DNA of 64,000 nt from Curtobacterium sp. ER1/6. Its GTDB lineage: Bacteria; Actinomycetota; Actinomycetes; Actinomycetales; Microbacteriaceae. The stretch spans positions 620,001 to 684,000 of the forward strand of contig NZ_MJAK01000001.1 of the NCBI RefSeq assembly GCF_001742745.1. The letters run 5' to 3'. The position numbers were made by a program, and so were the translations under genes. Shown here piece after piece: positions 13,815 through 21,775 of the stretch. How positions within the stretch are numbered: the first letter of the stretch is position 1; every line of letters begins with the position of its first letter. The notes beneath the pieces were generated by a model. That model saw nothing but the letters and a program-made list of their open reading frames with translations. It did no database searches and was not told the DNA's origin.

Positions 13815-15410
13815 TCAGCCGAACCGCTCGACGAACTCCCGCTTGAGCACCTTCCCGCTCGGCCCCAGCGGCAGCGCGTCCACGACGTGCACGATGCGCG
13901 GGTACTTGTACACCGCGATCTCGTCCGCGACGAAGCGGACGAGCTCCTCCGGGGTCACGGTGGCGTCGGGACGGAGCACGACCGCTGCGGCGACCTCCTG
14001 GCCGTGCACCTCGTGCGGGACACCGAACACGGCCGCCATGGTGACGTCCGGGTGCGTGGCGAGGACCTCCTCGACCTGCCGCGGGTACACGTTGTAGCCG
14101 TTGCGGATGATCATGTCCTTCGTGCGGTCGACGATCGTCAGGTAGCCGTCGTCGTCCTTCGTCCCGAGGTCCCCGGTCCGGAACCAGCCGTCCACGATCG
14201 CGGCGGCAGTGGCGTCCGGCCGGTTGAGGTAGCCGTTCATCAGGTTGTGTCCCCGGATGACGAGCTCGCCGATCTCCCCGCGCGGCAGCAGCACCACGTG
14301 GTCGGCGTCCTCCGGGTCGGCGATCTCGATGTCGACGCCCCAGATCGGGGTGCCGATGGTGCCGGGTCGGGGCGCGGTGCCCACGTGGTTGAACGACGCG
14401 ACCGGTGAGGTCTCGGTGAGCCCGTACCCCTCGTGCACCGGGGCGTCGAAGACCTCCTGGAAGCGTTCGAGGACGGCGAGGGGCAGCGACGCGCCGCCGG
14501 AGATGGCGTAGCGCAGCCGCGGCCGGGCCTCGGTGCGGGTCGCTGCGTCGAGGAGCGCGATGTACATGGTGGGCACCCCCATGAAGATCGCCGTTTCGTG
14601 CTCGACCATCGCCGCCAGGGCGGCGTCGCCGTCGAACTTCGGCAGCATGACGATCGTGGCCCCGGCGCGGAAGCCGGTGTTCATCGTGCAGGTCTGGCCG
14701 AACGTGTGGAAGAGCGGCAGCGCGCCGAGCAGGACGTCGCCCCGGCGCATGTCGAAGGTGGTGAGCAGGCTCGTGTTCACCTGCTCGAGCAGCGCGAAGT
14801 GCGAGCCCTCGGCACCCTTCGGCTGTCCCGTCGTGCCGCTCGTGTACAGGATCGTCGCGGTGTCGAACGGGTGTCGCGGGACGTAGGTGGTCAGCGGCTC
14901 GCTCGTCGCGGCGAGGGCCTCCAGGCGGTCCGGACCGGCTTCGGTGTCGGCCGGCGCGAGCACGCTGAGGAGGTCGACGCCCGCGAGCTCGGCACCGGCA
15001 CCGCCCTCGCCGAGGAGCGGGGCGGCGCACACCATGAGCGCGGCGCCGCTGTCCTGCAGCACGAACTCGATCTCACGACGCTTGAGCAGCGCGTGCACCG
15101 GCACGACGACGGCTCCGAGCGCGAGCACGGCGTAGTAGACCCGGGCGAAGTCGGTCACGTTCGGCACGAGCATCGCGACGCGGTCGCCCTCGCCGATGCC
15201 ACGGGCACGCAGCGCCCCGGCGTACGCGAGGGTCTCGCGCCACAGCTCGGCGTAGGTCGTCCGACGGTCGCCGACCACGACGGCGACGTCGTCGGGGAAC
15301 CGTGCGGCGGACTCGGCGAGGATCGCGGCGACGGAGGCCGTGGCCTGGGTCGACCGTGTGCCGTCGTCGGCTCCGGTGGCGGGGTGGCTGCTGGTGGTGG
15401 TGCTGGTCAT
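13815..15410 (-). CDS. Long-chain fatty acid--CoA ligase (ANL superfamily)
   Basis: 531 aa from ATG 15410. Complete adenylate-forming enzyme: phosphate-binding loop YTSGTTGQPKG (189-199), the central GYGLTETSP motif, the RTGDLG hinge with the Asp of the YRTGD-type motif, and the C-terminal catalytic lysine in PSGKVLKREF. The overall pattern (PLFHTFGQTCTMNTG, RTKDMIIRNGYNVYP) is that of FadD-type medium/long-chain acyl-CoA synthetases. It activates fatty acids with ATP and CoA for beta-oxidation or lipid synthesis, in the cytoplasm or at the membrane. It is divergent from the MarR regulator, which may control it; the 456-base gap contains an inverted repeat. No beta-oxidation genes adjoin it. 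Confidence 0.88.
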   Translation of the reverse strand: MTSTTTSSHPATGADDGTRSTQATASVAAILAESAARFPDDVAVVVGDRRTTYAELWRETLAYAGALRARGIGEGDRVAMLVPNVTDFARVYYAVLALGAVVVPVHALLKRREIEFVLQDSGAALMVCAAPLLGEGGAGAELAGVDLLSVLAPADTEAGPDRLEALAATSEPLTTYVPRHPFDTATILYTSGTTGQPKGAEGSHFALLEQVNTSLLTTFDMRRGDVLLGALPLFHTFGQTCTMNTGFRAGATIVMLPKFDGDAALAAMVEHETAIFMGVPTMYIALLDAATRTEARPRLRYAISGGASLPLAVLERFQEVFDAPVHEGYGLTETSPVASFNHVGTAPRPGTIGTPIWGVDIEIADPEDADHVVLLPRGEIGELVIRGHNLMNGYLNRPDATAAAIVDGWFRTGDLGTKDDDGYLTIVDRTKDMIIRNGYNVYPRQVEEVLATHPDVTMAAVFGVPHEVHGQEVAAAVVLRPDATVTPEELVRFVADEIAVYKYPRIVHVVDALPLGPSGKVLKREFVERFG

Positions 15411-15704
15411 GCCGGCCTTCCGTCTCCCGTGACGAGTACTCCTCAGCGAGCCTACGACCCGCGACGGCGACGGGTCCGGGACGCGCCGGAGCGCCCCCGC
15501 GACGGGGGTGGTGGTCCGCCGGACCGCCCCCGATCCGGTGCGTCCTGTGGCTGATCGGGCGCGTTGTCGGTGGCATCGTGTTCAATCGGAGCGTCGCGGC
15601 ACGGGTCAGGTGCCACGGCGCCGGCGGTCGGTCTGTGTTCGGGTCACGGATCGGCCGCCGCCCCATGCGCTGGCCCCGGCCACCGCGGGTCGCCCACGGA
15701 CCGC

Positions 15705-15757
15705 GCGGCGGACGGGAGGCGCGGGGCGGGGCCCGCCCCGCGCCTCCCGTCCGCCGC
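15705..15757. repeat. GACGGGAGGCGCGG-family inverted repeat between divergent genes
   Basis: Near-perfect arms of about 25 bases: GCGGCGGACGGGAGGCGCGG on the left and its complement on the right. Unlike other copies it is not at a gene end: it sits between the divergently transcribed acyl-CoA ligase (start 15410) and MarR gene (start 15867), and no other gene is visible in 15411-15866. It therefore cannot be a simple terminator for either annotated gene. Confidence 0.8.
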
Positions 15758-15866
15758 TCACCCACCGCTGTTCCGAACTGCGCGAGCGGTCTGTACCCCG
15801 ACGCACGGTCCCGATCGCGAGGCACGCTCGGTACGGTCCCACCCAGACGGGACGAGGAGGTGTGCG

Positions 15867-16430
15867 ATGACCGAGGACGGCACGCACGGGACGTCGGGGT
15901 ACTGGTACCCCGACCGGCAGGAGCAGGCCGGGGTCGGACTGCTCTCGCTCATGCGGCGGTACCGCGCGGCCGAGGTGGCCATGCGCGAACGCAAGCGGCG
16001 CTCGATGCAGATGAACGCGACCGACATGGAGGCCGTGCGCTTCCTGCTGCGCGCCGGCGAGCAGGAACGACCGGTGCGGCCCGGCGACCTCACGGCCCAC
16101 CTCGGCATCACGTCGGCGTCGACGACGGCGGTGGTGAAGCGGCTCGTGGCCTCCGGGCACGCCGAACGCCGACCCGACCCCGCCGACGGCCGCGGTGCGC
16201 TGCTCGTCGCCACGGTCCGCAGCGACGACGAGGTCCGGTCCGAGCTGACCGACGTGCACGCGCGGATGATCGCCGCGGCGGACCGGCTGTCACCGCAGAC
16301 CGTCGCCGAGATGAGCGCCTTCCTCGCCGAGATGATCACCGTCATGGAGGCCGACGCCCCCTCGGTGGAGGCTGACGGCGCCGACCGACCGCGGCCGATG
16401 TCCGAGATGCGTACGCATCCAGATCGGTAG
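15867..16430 (+). CDS. MarR family transcriptional regulator
   Basis: 187 aa from ATG 15867, with GAGGAGG at 15854-15860. The winged helix-turn-helix is clear: DMEAVRFLLRAGEQ (51-64), then VRPGDLTAHLGITSASTTAVVKRLVASGHAERRPDPADGR in the standard MarR recognition-helix and wing layout. Helices at both ends provide the dimer interface. The N-terminus (YWYPDRQEQAGVGLLSLMRRYRAAE) is longer than in minimal MarRs. Its stop codon is part of a TAGTT-N5-AACTA palindrome at 16428-16442 that precedes two small genes, so it probably regulates the downstream pair and itself or the divergent acyl-CoA ligase. The ligand is unknown. Confidence 0.9.
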   Translation: MTEDGTHGTSGYWYPDRQEQAGVGLLSLMRRYRAAEVAMRERKRRSMQMNATDMEAVRFLLRAGEQERPVRPGDLTAHLGITSASTTAVVKRLVASGHAERRPDPADGRGALLVATVRSDDEVRSELTDVHARMIAAADRLSPQTVAEMSAFLAEMITVMEADAPSVEADGADRPRPMSEMRTHPDR

Positions 16431-16442
16431 TTAGACAAACTA
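16428..16442 (+). promoter_or_regulatory. Candidate MarR operator overlapping the marR stop codon
   Basis: TAGTT-AGACA-AACTA is a perfect 5-bp-arm dyad; its first TAG is the stop codon of the MarR gene. It lies 67 bases upstream of the 49-aa gene. Size and AT-rich arms match MarR-type sites. Confidence 0.6.
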
Positions 16443-16509
16443 GAGAGACCGGAGCAAGCTGGTGCCAGTCGCCGAACGGTGACGACCGACGTCACGGGAA
16501 GGGCCGGCC

Positions 16510-16659
16510 ATGAGCACCATCGACGCAACACACTCGCAGTTCTCCGAGGTCCGGGAGACAGCGCGTGGCCGCCTGCTCGCCGTCGTGGCGACCAGCCTCG
16601 GCATCGTCGCCGTCACCGTGGCCACCGCCGCCGTGACCGTCGTCACGCTGGGGGCCTGA
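16510..16659 (+). CDS. 49-aa single-span membrane peptide
   Basis: A small gene downstream of the MarR palindrome. The ATG at 16510 opens 49 codons: a polar start (MSTIDATHSQFSEVRE), a short basic segment, and a long hydrophobic helix of Ala/Val/Thr (about residues 22-47) reaching the C-terminus (VVTLGA). It is a tail-anchored-like peptide. The stop lies five bases before the start of the 52-aa gene, so the two are presumably cotranslated from one message, under the MarR operator. GGGCCGG directly upstream is a poor ribosome-binding site. No homologous family is recognised. Confidence 0.55.
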   Translation: MSTIDATHSQFSEVRETARGRLLAVVATSLGIVAVTVATAAVTVVTLGA

Positions 16660-16664
16660 GCACG

Positions 16665-16823
16665 ATGAGCCTCCGCGACCTCCACGAGCTCCAGCGCAAC
16701 CCACACGAGTGGCACCGCCGCGGTCTGCGGCACCCCGACGAGATCGACGCCCTCGTGCACCACCGCACGCACGGCGACGTCCCGCCCGAGCCGACCTACG
16801 GCGACTTCTTCCGCGCCGCCTGA
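16665..16823 (+). CDS. 52-aa protein of the WHRRGLRHPDEI family (copy 2)
   Basis: 52 residues from ATG 16665. It shares EWHRRGLRHPDEI with the product of 6748-6903, plus a following VHxR, a G/L-D-x-P stretch and a terminal Y-x-x-FF. The helix MSLRDLHELQRNP at the start replaces a divergent N-terminus in copy 1. Here it is the second gene after a MarR regulator and overlaps functionally with the 49-aa membrane peptide, five bases upstream. No known domain. The conserved block contains Trp, His, three Arg and Asp-Glu in a fixed order, which suggests a specific binding surface rather than a disordered peptide. Confidence 0.65.
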   Translation: MSLRDLHELQRNPHEWHRRGLRHPDEIDALVHHRTHGDVPPEPTYGDFFRAA

Positions 16824-16888
16824 CGCCCGACGGACGCTCGACCAGCGTCCGACGGCCGTCCACCCGCCGTCCGGAGCCCGCACACCGT

Positions 16889-18655
16889 TCAGTCGGTGCG
16901 CGGGCTCCGCTGCGTCGCCCGACGGCCCACGGCGCGGAGCTCCGGGAACTGCTCGTCCCGCCACTCCCCCTCGACCCGGGCGCCGGCGGTCGCCGCCCGC
17001 TCCTCGCGCTCGCGGAGCTCGACCCGCCGGATCTTGCCGGAGATCGTCTTGGGCAGGGGACCGAACTCGACGCGGCGGACGCGGGCGTACGCCGGCAGGG
17101 CGGTGCGCGCGTGCTCGAGCACCGCGCGGGCGGTGTCTGCGGTCGGCTCCCACCCGGCGGCGAGCGTCACGTACGCCTTGACGACGTTGAGCCGCGCCTC
17201 GTCCGGAGCGGGCACGACGGCGCTCTCCGCCACGGCGTCGTGGCGCAGGAGTGCGCTCTCCACCTCGAACGGCGAGACCTTGTAGTCCGACGACTTGAAG
17301 ACGTCGTCGGTGCGTCCGATGAACGTGAGCTGGCCGTCGGCGTCCCGGCTCGCGACGTCGCCGGTGCGGAAGAAGCCCTCGCGCATGGCGTCGGCGGTGC
17401 GCTCGGGGTCGCCGAGGTAGCCGGCCATGAGGTTCGTCGGCCGCTCGGTGAGGTCGAGGCACACCTCGCCCTCGTCGCCGGCACGTCCGGTCACCGGGTC
17501 GAGCAGCGTGACGGTGACGCCGGGGAGCGGCCGCCCCATCGCGCCGGGGGTCACCGGGGCGCCGGGCACGTTGCCGACGATCGCGGTCGTCTCCGTCTGC
17601 CCGTAGCCGTCGCGGATGGTCAGTCCCCACGCCGCCTGCACGCGTGCGATCACCTCGGGGTTGAGCGGCTCCCCCGCTGACACGACCTCCCGCAGCGCCC
17701 GCGGCTTCGGCCCGAGGTCGGCCTGCAGCATCATGCGCCACGCGGTCGGGGGCGCGCAGAAGGTGTCCACGCCGGCCTCCTCGAGCTGCGCCAGCAGTCC
17801 GGCGGGGTCGAACCGGGGGGTGTCGTACACGAAGACGGTTGCCTCGGCGATCCACGGAGCGAAGAAGCAGCTCCAGGCGTGCTTGCCCCAGCCGGGCGAG
17901 CTGATCGCGAGGTGGACGTCGCCGGGCCGGAGGCCGAGCCAGTGCATCGTGCTGAGGTGCCCGACGGGGTAGGAGACCTGCGAGTGCACGACCATCTTCG
18001 GCTTCGAGGTCGTGCCGGAGGTGAAGTAGACCAGGCACGGGTCGCCGGTGCGGGTGGTGACCACCGGTCGCACCTCGCCGGCCGGTGCCGGGTCGCCGAG
18101 GTCGTCCGGGTAGGTCGTCCACCCGTCCGCGGTGCCCCCGACCACGATGCGGGACGGCGCCCCCGTGACACCGTCGAACTTCGGCGTCTCGCCGTGGTTC
18201 GTGACGACGTGGGCCACGCCGCCGCGGTCGATCCGGTCCTGCAGGTCGGCGGTGTCGAGCATGGTCGAGGTCGGCAGGATCACGGCGCCGAGCTTCATGA
18301 CCGCGAGCATCGTCTCCCAGAGCTCGAGCTGGTTGCCGAGCATGAGCAGCACGTGGTCGCCCTTCCGCACCCCGAGCCGGTCGAGGTGCACGGCGAGGCG
18401 GTCGGACCGCGCCGCCATCTGGGCGTAGGTCGTCCGGGAGCCGCCGTCCTCGTCGACGATCCACAGCGCCACGCGGTCGTTCCCCCGCGCGACCACGTCG
18501 AACCAGTCCGTCGCCCAGTTGAACGTGTCGCCGAGGTCGGGCCACCGGAAGGCACGGCGGGCCTCCTCGGCGCGCACCGGATCACGCTCGTCGAGGACGG
18601 CGAGCAGTTCGTCGCGGGCGGCGCGGTAGACCTGGGTCGGGTTCGAGGAGGGCAC
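16889..18655 (-). CDS. AMP-dependent acyl-CoA synthetase (acetyl/medium-chain type)
   Basis: 588 aa from a GTG at 18655. Complete ANL enzyme: YFTSGTTSKPKM is the phosphate loop, SSPGWGKHAWS and DGYGQTETT are the central motifs, FRTGDVA the hinge, and PLPKTISGKIRR carries the catalytic Lys. The N-terminal FNWATDWFD and the ISSPGWGKH block match the medium-chain acyl-CoA synthetase/acetyl-CoA synthetase-like subfamily rather than FadD. It would convert a short or medium carboxylate to its CoA thioester. It is convergent with the MarR-controlled small genes. The natural substrate cannot be read from the sequence; benzoate- or short-chain-specific activity is possible. The frame extends upstream but without protein character. 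Confidence 0.85.
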   Translation of the reverse strand: MPSSNPTQVYRAARDELLAVLDERDPVRAEEARRAFRWPDLGDTFNWATDWFDVVARGNDRVALWIVDEDGGSRTTYAQMAARSDRLAVHLDRLGVRKGDHVLLMLGNQLELWETMLAVMKLGAVILPTSTMLDTADLQDRIDRGGVAHVVTNHGETPKFDGVTGAPSRIVVGGTADGWTTYPDDLGDPAPAGEVRPVVTTRTGDPCLVYFTSGTTSKPKMVVHSQVSYPVGHLSTMHWLGLRPGDVHLAISSPGWGKHAWSCFFAPWIAEATVFVYDTPRFDPAGLLAQLEEAGVDTFCAPPTAWRMMLQADLGPKPRALREVVSAGEPLNPEVIARVQAAWGLTIRDGYGQTETTAIVGNVPGAPVTPGAMGRPLPGVTVTLLDPVTGRAGDEGEVCLDLTERPTNLMAGYLGDPERTADAMREGFFRTGDVASRDADGQLTFIGRTDDVFKSSDYKVSPFEVESALLRHDAVAESAVVPAPDEARLNVVKAYVTLAAGWEPTADTARAVLEHARTALPAYARVRRVEFGPLPKTISGKIRRVELREREERAATAGARVEGEWRDEQFPELRAVGRRATQRSPRTD

Positions 18656-18725
18656 CGGTCGATCATGCCGGATCGGCGGCGGACGTGCAGCGTGCGGTCG
18701 TCGGGAGCGCGTAGCGTCGCTCCTC

Positions 18726-19340
18726 GTGGACAGGGTCGGTGTGGTGGACGAGGCGGGACGCCTGCGGCTGCTCGGCAGCGCGGTCGCGGGCGCGGCCTTC
18801 GGGGTCGTGCTCGCCGTGCTCGTCGCGTCCTCGTGGGCCACGACGACCAGGGGCCTCGTCGTCGGGGTCGGCGTCCCCGCGGCCGTGCTCGGCGGCGCCG
18901 TGGGCGTCTGGACGCAGCTGCGCTCCTGGCGCGCGGCGGGTGGCTACGAGCACGCCGTCGCCGTGCAGCGCTGGGTCGCCGAGGGGCGGGTCCCGCTCGG
19001 CGTCCCCGCCGAGGAGTGGGTCCCGGCCCTGCAGGCCCAGGCGGCCCGCGAGGCCGCGGGGTGGGGCAAGGTCGTGCTCTGCGTCCTCTGGACCGCGATG
19101 ACGCTGTCGATGGCCGACCAGCACGGACCGGTCCTGACGACGCTGCTCGCCGCGCTCTGGATCGGCATGGGGACCTGGTCGGTCGCGTGGGTGATCCCCC
19201 GCGCCCGTGCGGCACGGGCGCTCCTCCAGCGCGCGGGCGCCGCCCTGCCCGGCCCCGTCGAGCCCGGCGCGGTCGAGCCCGGTACCGGGCCCGGCTCCGT
19301 CGGTCCCGGGTCCGTCGGGCCCGGCCCCGTCGACCGCTGA
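18726..19340 (+). CDS. Integral membrane protein with Pro/Gly-repeat tail
   Basis: 204 aa from GTG 18726. TAGCGT (18712-18717) ends eight bases before the start, consistent with leaderless expression. Two N-terminal hydrophobic segments (about 14-34 and 41-62), a soluble cytoplasmic stretch (65-115) and two more spans (about 117-133 and 137-155) give four predicted membrane helices. The last 35 residues are a degenerate Pro-Gly-Val repeat (GPVEPGAVEPGTGPGS). I recognise no family. It is divergent from the acyl-CoA synthetase gene and followed 60 bases later by an aldo/keto reductase gene with its own leaderless promoter. Confidence 0.6.
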   Translation: MDRVGVVDEAGRLRLLGSAVAGAAFGVVLAVLVASSWATTTRGLVVGVGVPAAVLGGAVGVWTQLRSWRAAGGYEHAVAVQRWVAEGRVPLGVPAEEWVPALQAQAAREAAGWGKVVLCVLWTAMTLSMADQHGPVLTTLLAALWIGMGTWSVAWVIPRARAARALLQRAGAALPGPVEPGAVEPGTGPGSVGPGSVGPGPVDR

Positions 19341-19400
19341 CGGCGGCGGCGGACGGACAGGCCGGGGACGCGCACCACCCCGGTGACTACGCTCGGTCCC

Positions 19401-20396
19401 ATGCAGAGTCGCACCCTCGGCCGTACCGGCCGCCCCGTGTCCGTCGTCGGCCTCGGCACCTGGCAGTTCGGCGGTGACTGGGGTCCCGTCAGCGAGCAGG
19501 ACGCGAACGCCGTGATGGACGCCGCCGTCGAGTCCGGCACCACGCTCTTCGACACCGCCGACGTGTACGGCGACGGCCGGAGCGAGCAGCTCATCGGGGC
19601 GTGGCGGCAGGCGAACCCGGACGTCCCGCTCACGGTCACGACGAAGATGGGCCGCCGAGCCGACCAGGTCCCGTCGAACTACGTCGCCGCGAACTTCCGC
19701 GAGTGGGTGGACCGGTCCCGGCGGAACCTGCAGCAGGACACGCTCGACCTCGTCCAGCTGCACTGCCCGCCGACGCCGGTCTTCGAGGACGACGCCGTGT
19801 ACGACGCGCTCGACGCGCTCGTCGCCGACGGATCGGTCGCCGCCTACGGCGTCTCGGTCGAGACCGCCGACCAGGCGCTCACCGCGATCGCCCGCCCGCA
19901 CGTCGCGAGCGTGCAGGTCATCCTCAACGCCTTCCGCCTCAAGCCGCTGGACCGCGTGCTGCCGGCCGCACGGGAGGCGGGGGTCGGCATCCTCGCGCGC
20001 GTCCCGCTGGCATCGGGGCTGCTCTCCGGCAAGTACACCACCGACACCACGTTCAGCGAGGGCGACCACCGCAACTACAACCGGCACGGCGAGGCGTTCG
20101 ACCAGGGCGAGACCTTCAGCGGCGTCGACTTCGAGGACGGCGTGCAGGCGGCGCAGGCCTTCGCGGCCGCGCTCCCCGAGGGGGTCTCGGTGCCGCAGGC
20201 AGCCCTCGCGTGGATCGTCGCGCAGGACGGCGTGACCGCGGCGATCCCGGGCGCCCGCAACCCGGAGCAGGCCCGCTCGAACGCCGGGGCCGCCGACCTC
20301 GTCGACGGCGGTGCGCTCGACCTCGGCGTGCTCGCCGTCACCGTGCACGAGCTCTACGACCGGTGGTTCCGGGCCGCGGTGCACGACAAGTGGTGA
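19401..20396 (+). CDS. Aldo/keto reductase
   Basis: 331 aa from ATG 19401, seven bases after a TACGCT box (19388-19393); an in-frame GTG at 19383 lies inside the presumed promoter and is rejected. The AKR catalytic tetrad is present: Asp51 and Tyr56 in LFDTADVYGDGRSE, Lys82 in TTKMGRR and His121 in LVQLHCPP. The C-terminal half includes NPEQARSNAGAADL, typical of AKR cofactor-binding ends. TIM-barrel oxidoreductase, NADPH-dependent, cytoplasmic; substrate unknown. Its stop overlaps the GTG start of the next gene by four bases (GTGA), so the secreted His-rich protein is translated with it. Confidence 0.9.
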   Translation: MQSRTLGRTGRPVSVVGLGTWQFGGDWGPVSEQDANAVMDAAVESGTTLFDTADVYGDGRSEQLIGAWRQANPDVPLTVTTKMGRRADQVPSNYVAANFREWVDRSRRNLQQDTLDLVQLHCPPTPVFEDDAVYDALDALVADGSVAAYGVSVETADQALTAIARPHVASVQVILNAFRLKPLDRVLPAAREAGVGILARVPLASGLLSGKYTTDTTFSEGDHRNYNRHGEAFDQGETFSGVDFEDGVQAAQAFAAALPEGVSVPQAALAWIVAQDGVTAAIPGARNPEQARSNAGAADLVDGGALDLGVLAVTVHELYDRWFRAAVHDKW

Positions 20397-20986
20397 GTGC
20401 CCGACCGCCGCGCGGCGCGCGCACCACGGCACCACGCGGTGTCGTCGTGACGCTCGTCGCGGCGGTGGCGGTCGTCCTGCTCGCCCTCTGCACGGCGCCC
20501 GCGACGGGCACGACCCGCACCGCACCTCCCTGGCCGGCGCCCACCGACCTCGAGACGCGGGCCGAGGCGGCGGGGCTGCGGAACGTCTGGGGCGAGCCCC
20601 TGGCGGAGCACGTGCACACCCACCTGACGGTGCTCGACGGTGCGACCCCGGTCACGGTCCCCGGTGACGTCGGCCACTCGGCACGCCGGCACTTCGCCGC
20701 CGAGCTGCACACGCACGACACCTCGGGCATCCTGCACGTCGAGTCGCCCACCCAGCAGACGTTCACCCTCGGGCAGTTCTTCGACGAGTGGGACGTCTCG
20801 CTCGGCGCCGGCCACGTCGGTGGGCTGCGGGGCGAGCTGACGGTGTGGGTGGACGGCCACCGGTACCTCGGCAACCCGCGGTCGATCGAGCTGACGAACC
20901 GTCGGCAGGTCGTGCTCGCGGTGACGACGGTCGGCGAGGTCGCGCACCGGCCGGCCCCGTTCGACTGGCCGCCGCAGTACCGCTGA
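20393..20986 (+). CDS. Secreted or anchored His-rich protein, unknown function
   Basis: 197 aa; GTG 20393 overlaps the stop of the AKR gene. A basic N-terminus and hydrophobic segment (about 16-38, ending LCTAPATGTTRTA) act as signal peptide or anchor. The mature part has a regular conserved-looking pattern: EHVHTHLTVLDG, ELHTHDTSGILHVESP and FTLGQFFDEWDVSL, with a cluster of His residues that would suit a metal site. I have seen this HTHDTSGI-HVES pattern in unnamed actinobacterial and archaeal proteins, but I know no function. Cotranslation with an oxidoreductase is unexplained, since the two products should act on opposite sides of the membrane. Confidence 0.65.
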   Translation: MSARPPRGARTTAPRGVVVTLVAAVAVVLLALCTAPATGTTRTAPPWPAPTDLETRAEAAGLRNVWGEPLAEHVHTHLTVLDGATPVTVPGDVGHSARRHFAAELHTHDTSGILHVESPTQQTFTLGQFFDEWDVSLGAGHVGGLRGELTVWVDGHRYLGNPRSIELTNRRQVVLAVTTVGEVAHRPAPFDWPPQYR

Positions 20987-21006
20987 GCGGCGTCCCCGCC
21001 TCCCCG

Positions 21007-21012
21007 TACGCT
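21007..21012 (+). promoter_or_regulatory. Leaderless -10 box of the carrier-protein operon PPTase
   Basis: TACGCT ends six bases before ATG 21019, with no Shine-Dalgarno sequence between. The spacing matches about a dozen other genes in the window, indicating transcription starting at or next to the ATG. Confidence 0.55.
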
Positions 21013-21018
21013 GCCTGC

Positions 21019-21396
21019 ATGACGACGATCCGGACCGGCACGGACCTCGCGGCGGTCGACGACGTCGTCGCGGCCGTCGCCGCGCACGGCGAGCGGTACC
21101 TGTCCCGCGTGTTCACCCCGCGGGAGCGCGCCGACGTCGGCGACGACCCCGAGCGGCTCGCCGCGCGCTTCGCCGGCAAGGAGGCCGTGCTCAAGCTCCT
21201 GCGTCCCGGACGCGACGAGGCGGTGCCGCTGACCGACGTCGCGGTCGTGCTCGACGCGTCCGGCGCTCCGCTCGTCGAGCTGTCCGGACGGGCCGCCGAG
21301 CTCGCCGCGGCGATCGGTTGCGGCCCCGTCGCGGTGTCGTTGTCCCACGAACGGGGGCTGGCGATCGCCACCGTCGTGGCCCTGTCCGAGCACTGA
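21019..21396 (+). CDS. AcpS-type 4'-phosphopantetheinyl transferase
   Basis: 125 aa, the short single-domain AcpS length. The N-terminal TDLAAVDDV holds the first magnesium-binding Asp region, FTPRERADVGD corresponds to the F-T-x-x-E block, and LAARFAGKEAVLKLL is the diagnostic WxxKEA-like motif (Glu and Lys present). The C-terminal VSLSHERGLAIATVV is the conserved SHD-like strand. It transfers phosphopantetheine from CoA to a serine of carrier proteins. It sits directly upstream of a carrier-protein gene and so probably serves that protein; whether it is also the cell's only AcpS for fatty-acid synthesis cannot be told from this window. Leaderless TACGCT promoter. Confidence 0.8.
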   Translation: MTTIRTGTDLAAVDDVVAAVAAHGERYLSRVFTPRERADVGDDPERLAARFAGKEAVLKLLRPGRDEAVPLTDVAVVLDASGAPLVELSGRAAELAAAIGCGPVAVSLSHERGLAIATVVALSEH

Positions 21397-21474
21397 ACGC
21401 CGCCGCGACGGTTCTTGCGGCCCGCGTGCGGGTTCGCGCACCCGCACGGCGGTTTTCCGGGCCGCCGCGCTCCT

Positions 21475-21480
21475 TATGGT
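21475..21480 (+). promoter_or_regulatory. Leaderless -10 box of the carrier protein gene
   Basis: TATGGT ends seven bases before ATG 21488. An upstream in-frame ATG (21476) lies inside the box and is therefore unlikely to be the start. Confidence 0.5.
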
Positions 21481-21487
21481 TGCCCAC

Positions 21488-21775
21488 ATGCACCACGAAC
21501 CGACCTCCGCAGCGACCGCCGTCGCACTCGCCGCCCCGATCGCCGAGCAGGCGGTCCGCCGTGCCCTCGCCGCCCACGGACGCCTCAGCGTCGACGCGTC
21601 CACCGTGGCCGCCATCGCCGACCTCTACGCCCTCGGCCTGACGTCGCACGCGTCCGTCACCGTGATGCTCGCGGTCGAGGACGAGCTCGACGTGGAGTTC
21701 CCCGAGTCCGCGCTGCACCGCTCGACCTTCGCCACGATCGAGTCGATCACGGCCGCCGCCGAGGCCGCCGCGTGA
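21488..21775 (+). CDS. Aminoacyl/acyl carrier protein
   Basis: 95 aa. The helix-loop-helix of a phosphopantetheine carrier is present, with the attachment site in LYALGLTSHASVTVMLAVED (46-65). The serine (Ser54) is preceded by L-T instead of the fatty-acid-type D, and this GLTSHASV variant is characteristic of carrier proteins encoded next to amino acid:carrier-protein ligases. The acidic helix II ends in DVEFPESALHRSTFATIESI. It is short at the C-terminus like free-standing carriers. Its stop overlaps the start of the dehydrogenase gene (GTGA). It probably receives an amino acid as a thioester on its pantetheine arm from the ligase two genes downstream. Confidence 0.85.
   Translation: MHHEPTSAATAVALAAPIAEQAVRRALAAHGRLSVDASTVAAIADLYALGLTSHASVTVMLAVEDELDVEFPESALHRSTFATIESITAAAEAAA

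Noticed and set aside
13815..15030. Long Arg/Pro/Gly-rich reading frames opposite or offset to the acyl-CoA ligase gene
   Set aside because: High-GC shadow frames with no protein character or ribosome-binding site; the same effect explains nearly all long alternative frames in the window.
21476..21487. Upstream ATG (21476) as the carrier protein start
   Set aside because: It falls inside the TATGGT box and adds four residues without conservation value; ATG 21488 fits the leaderless spacing.
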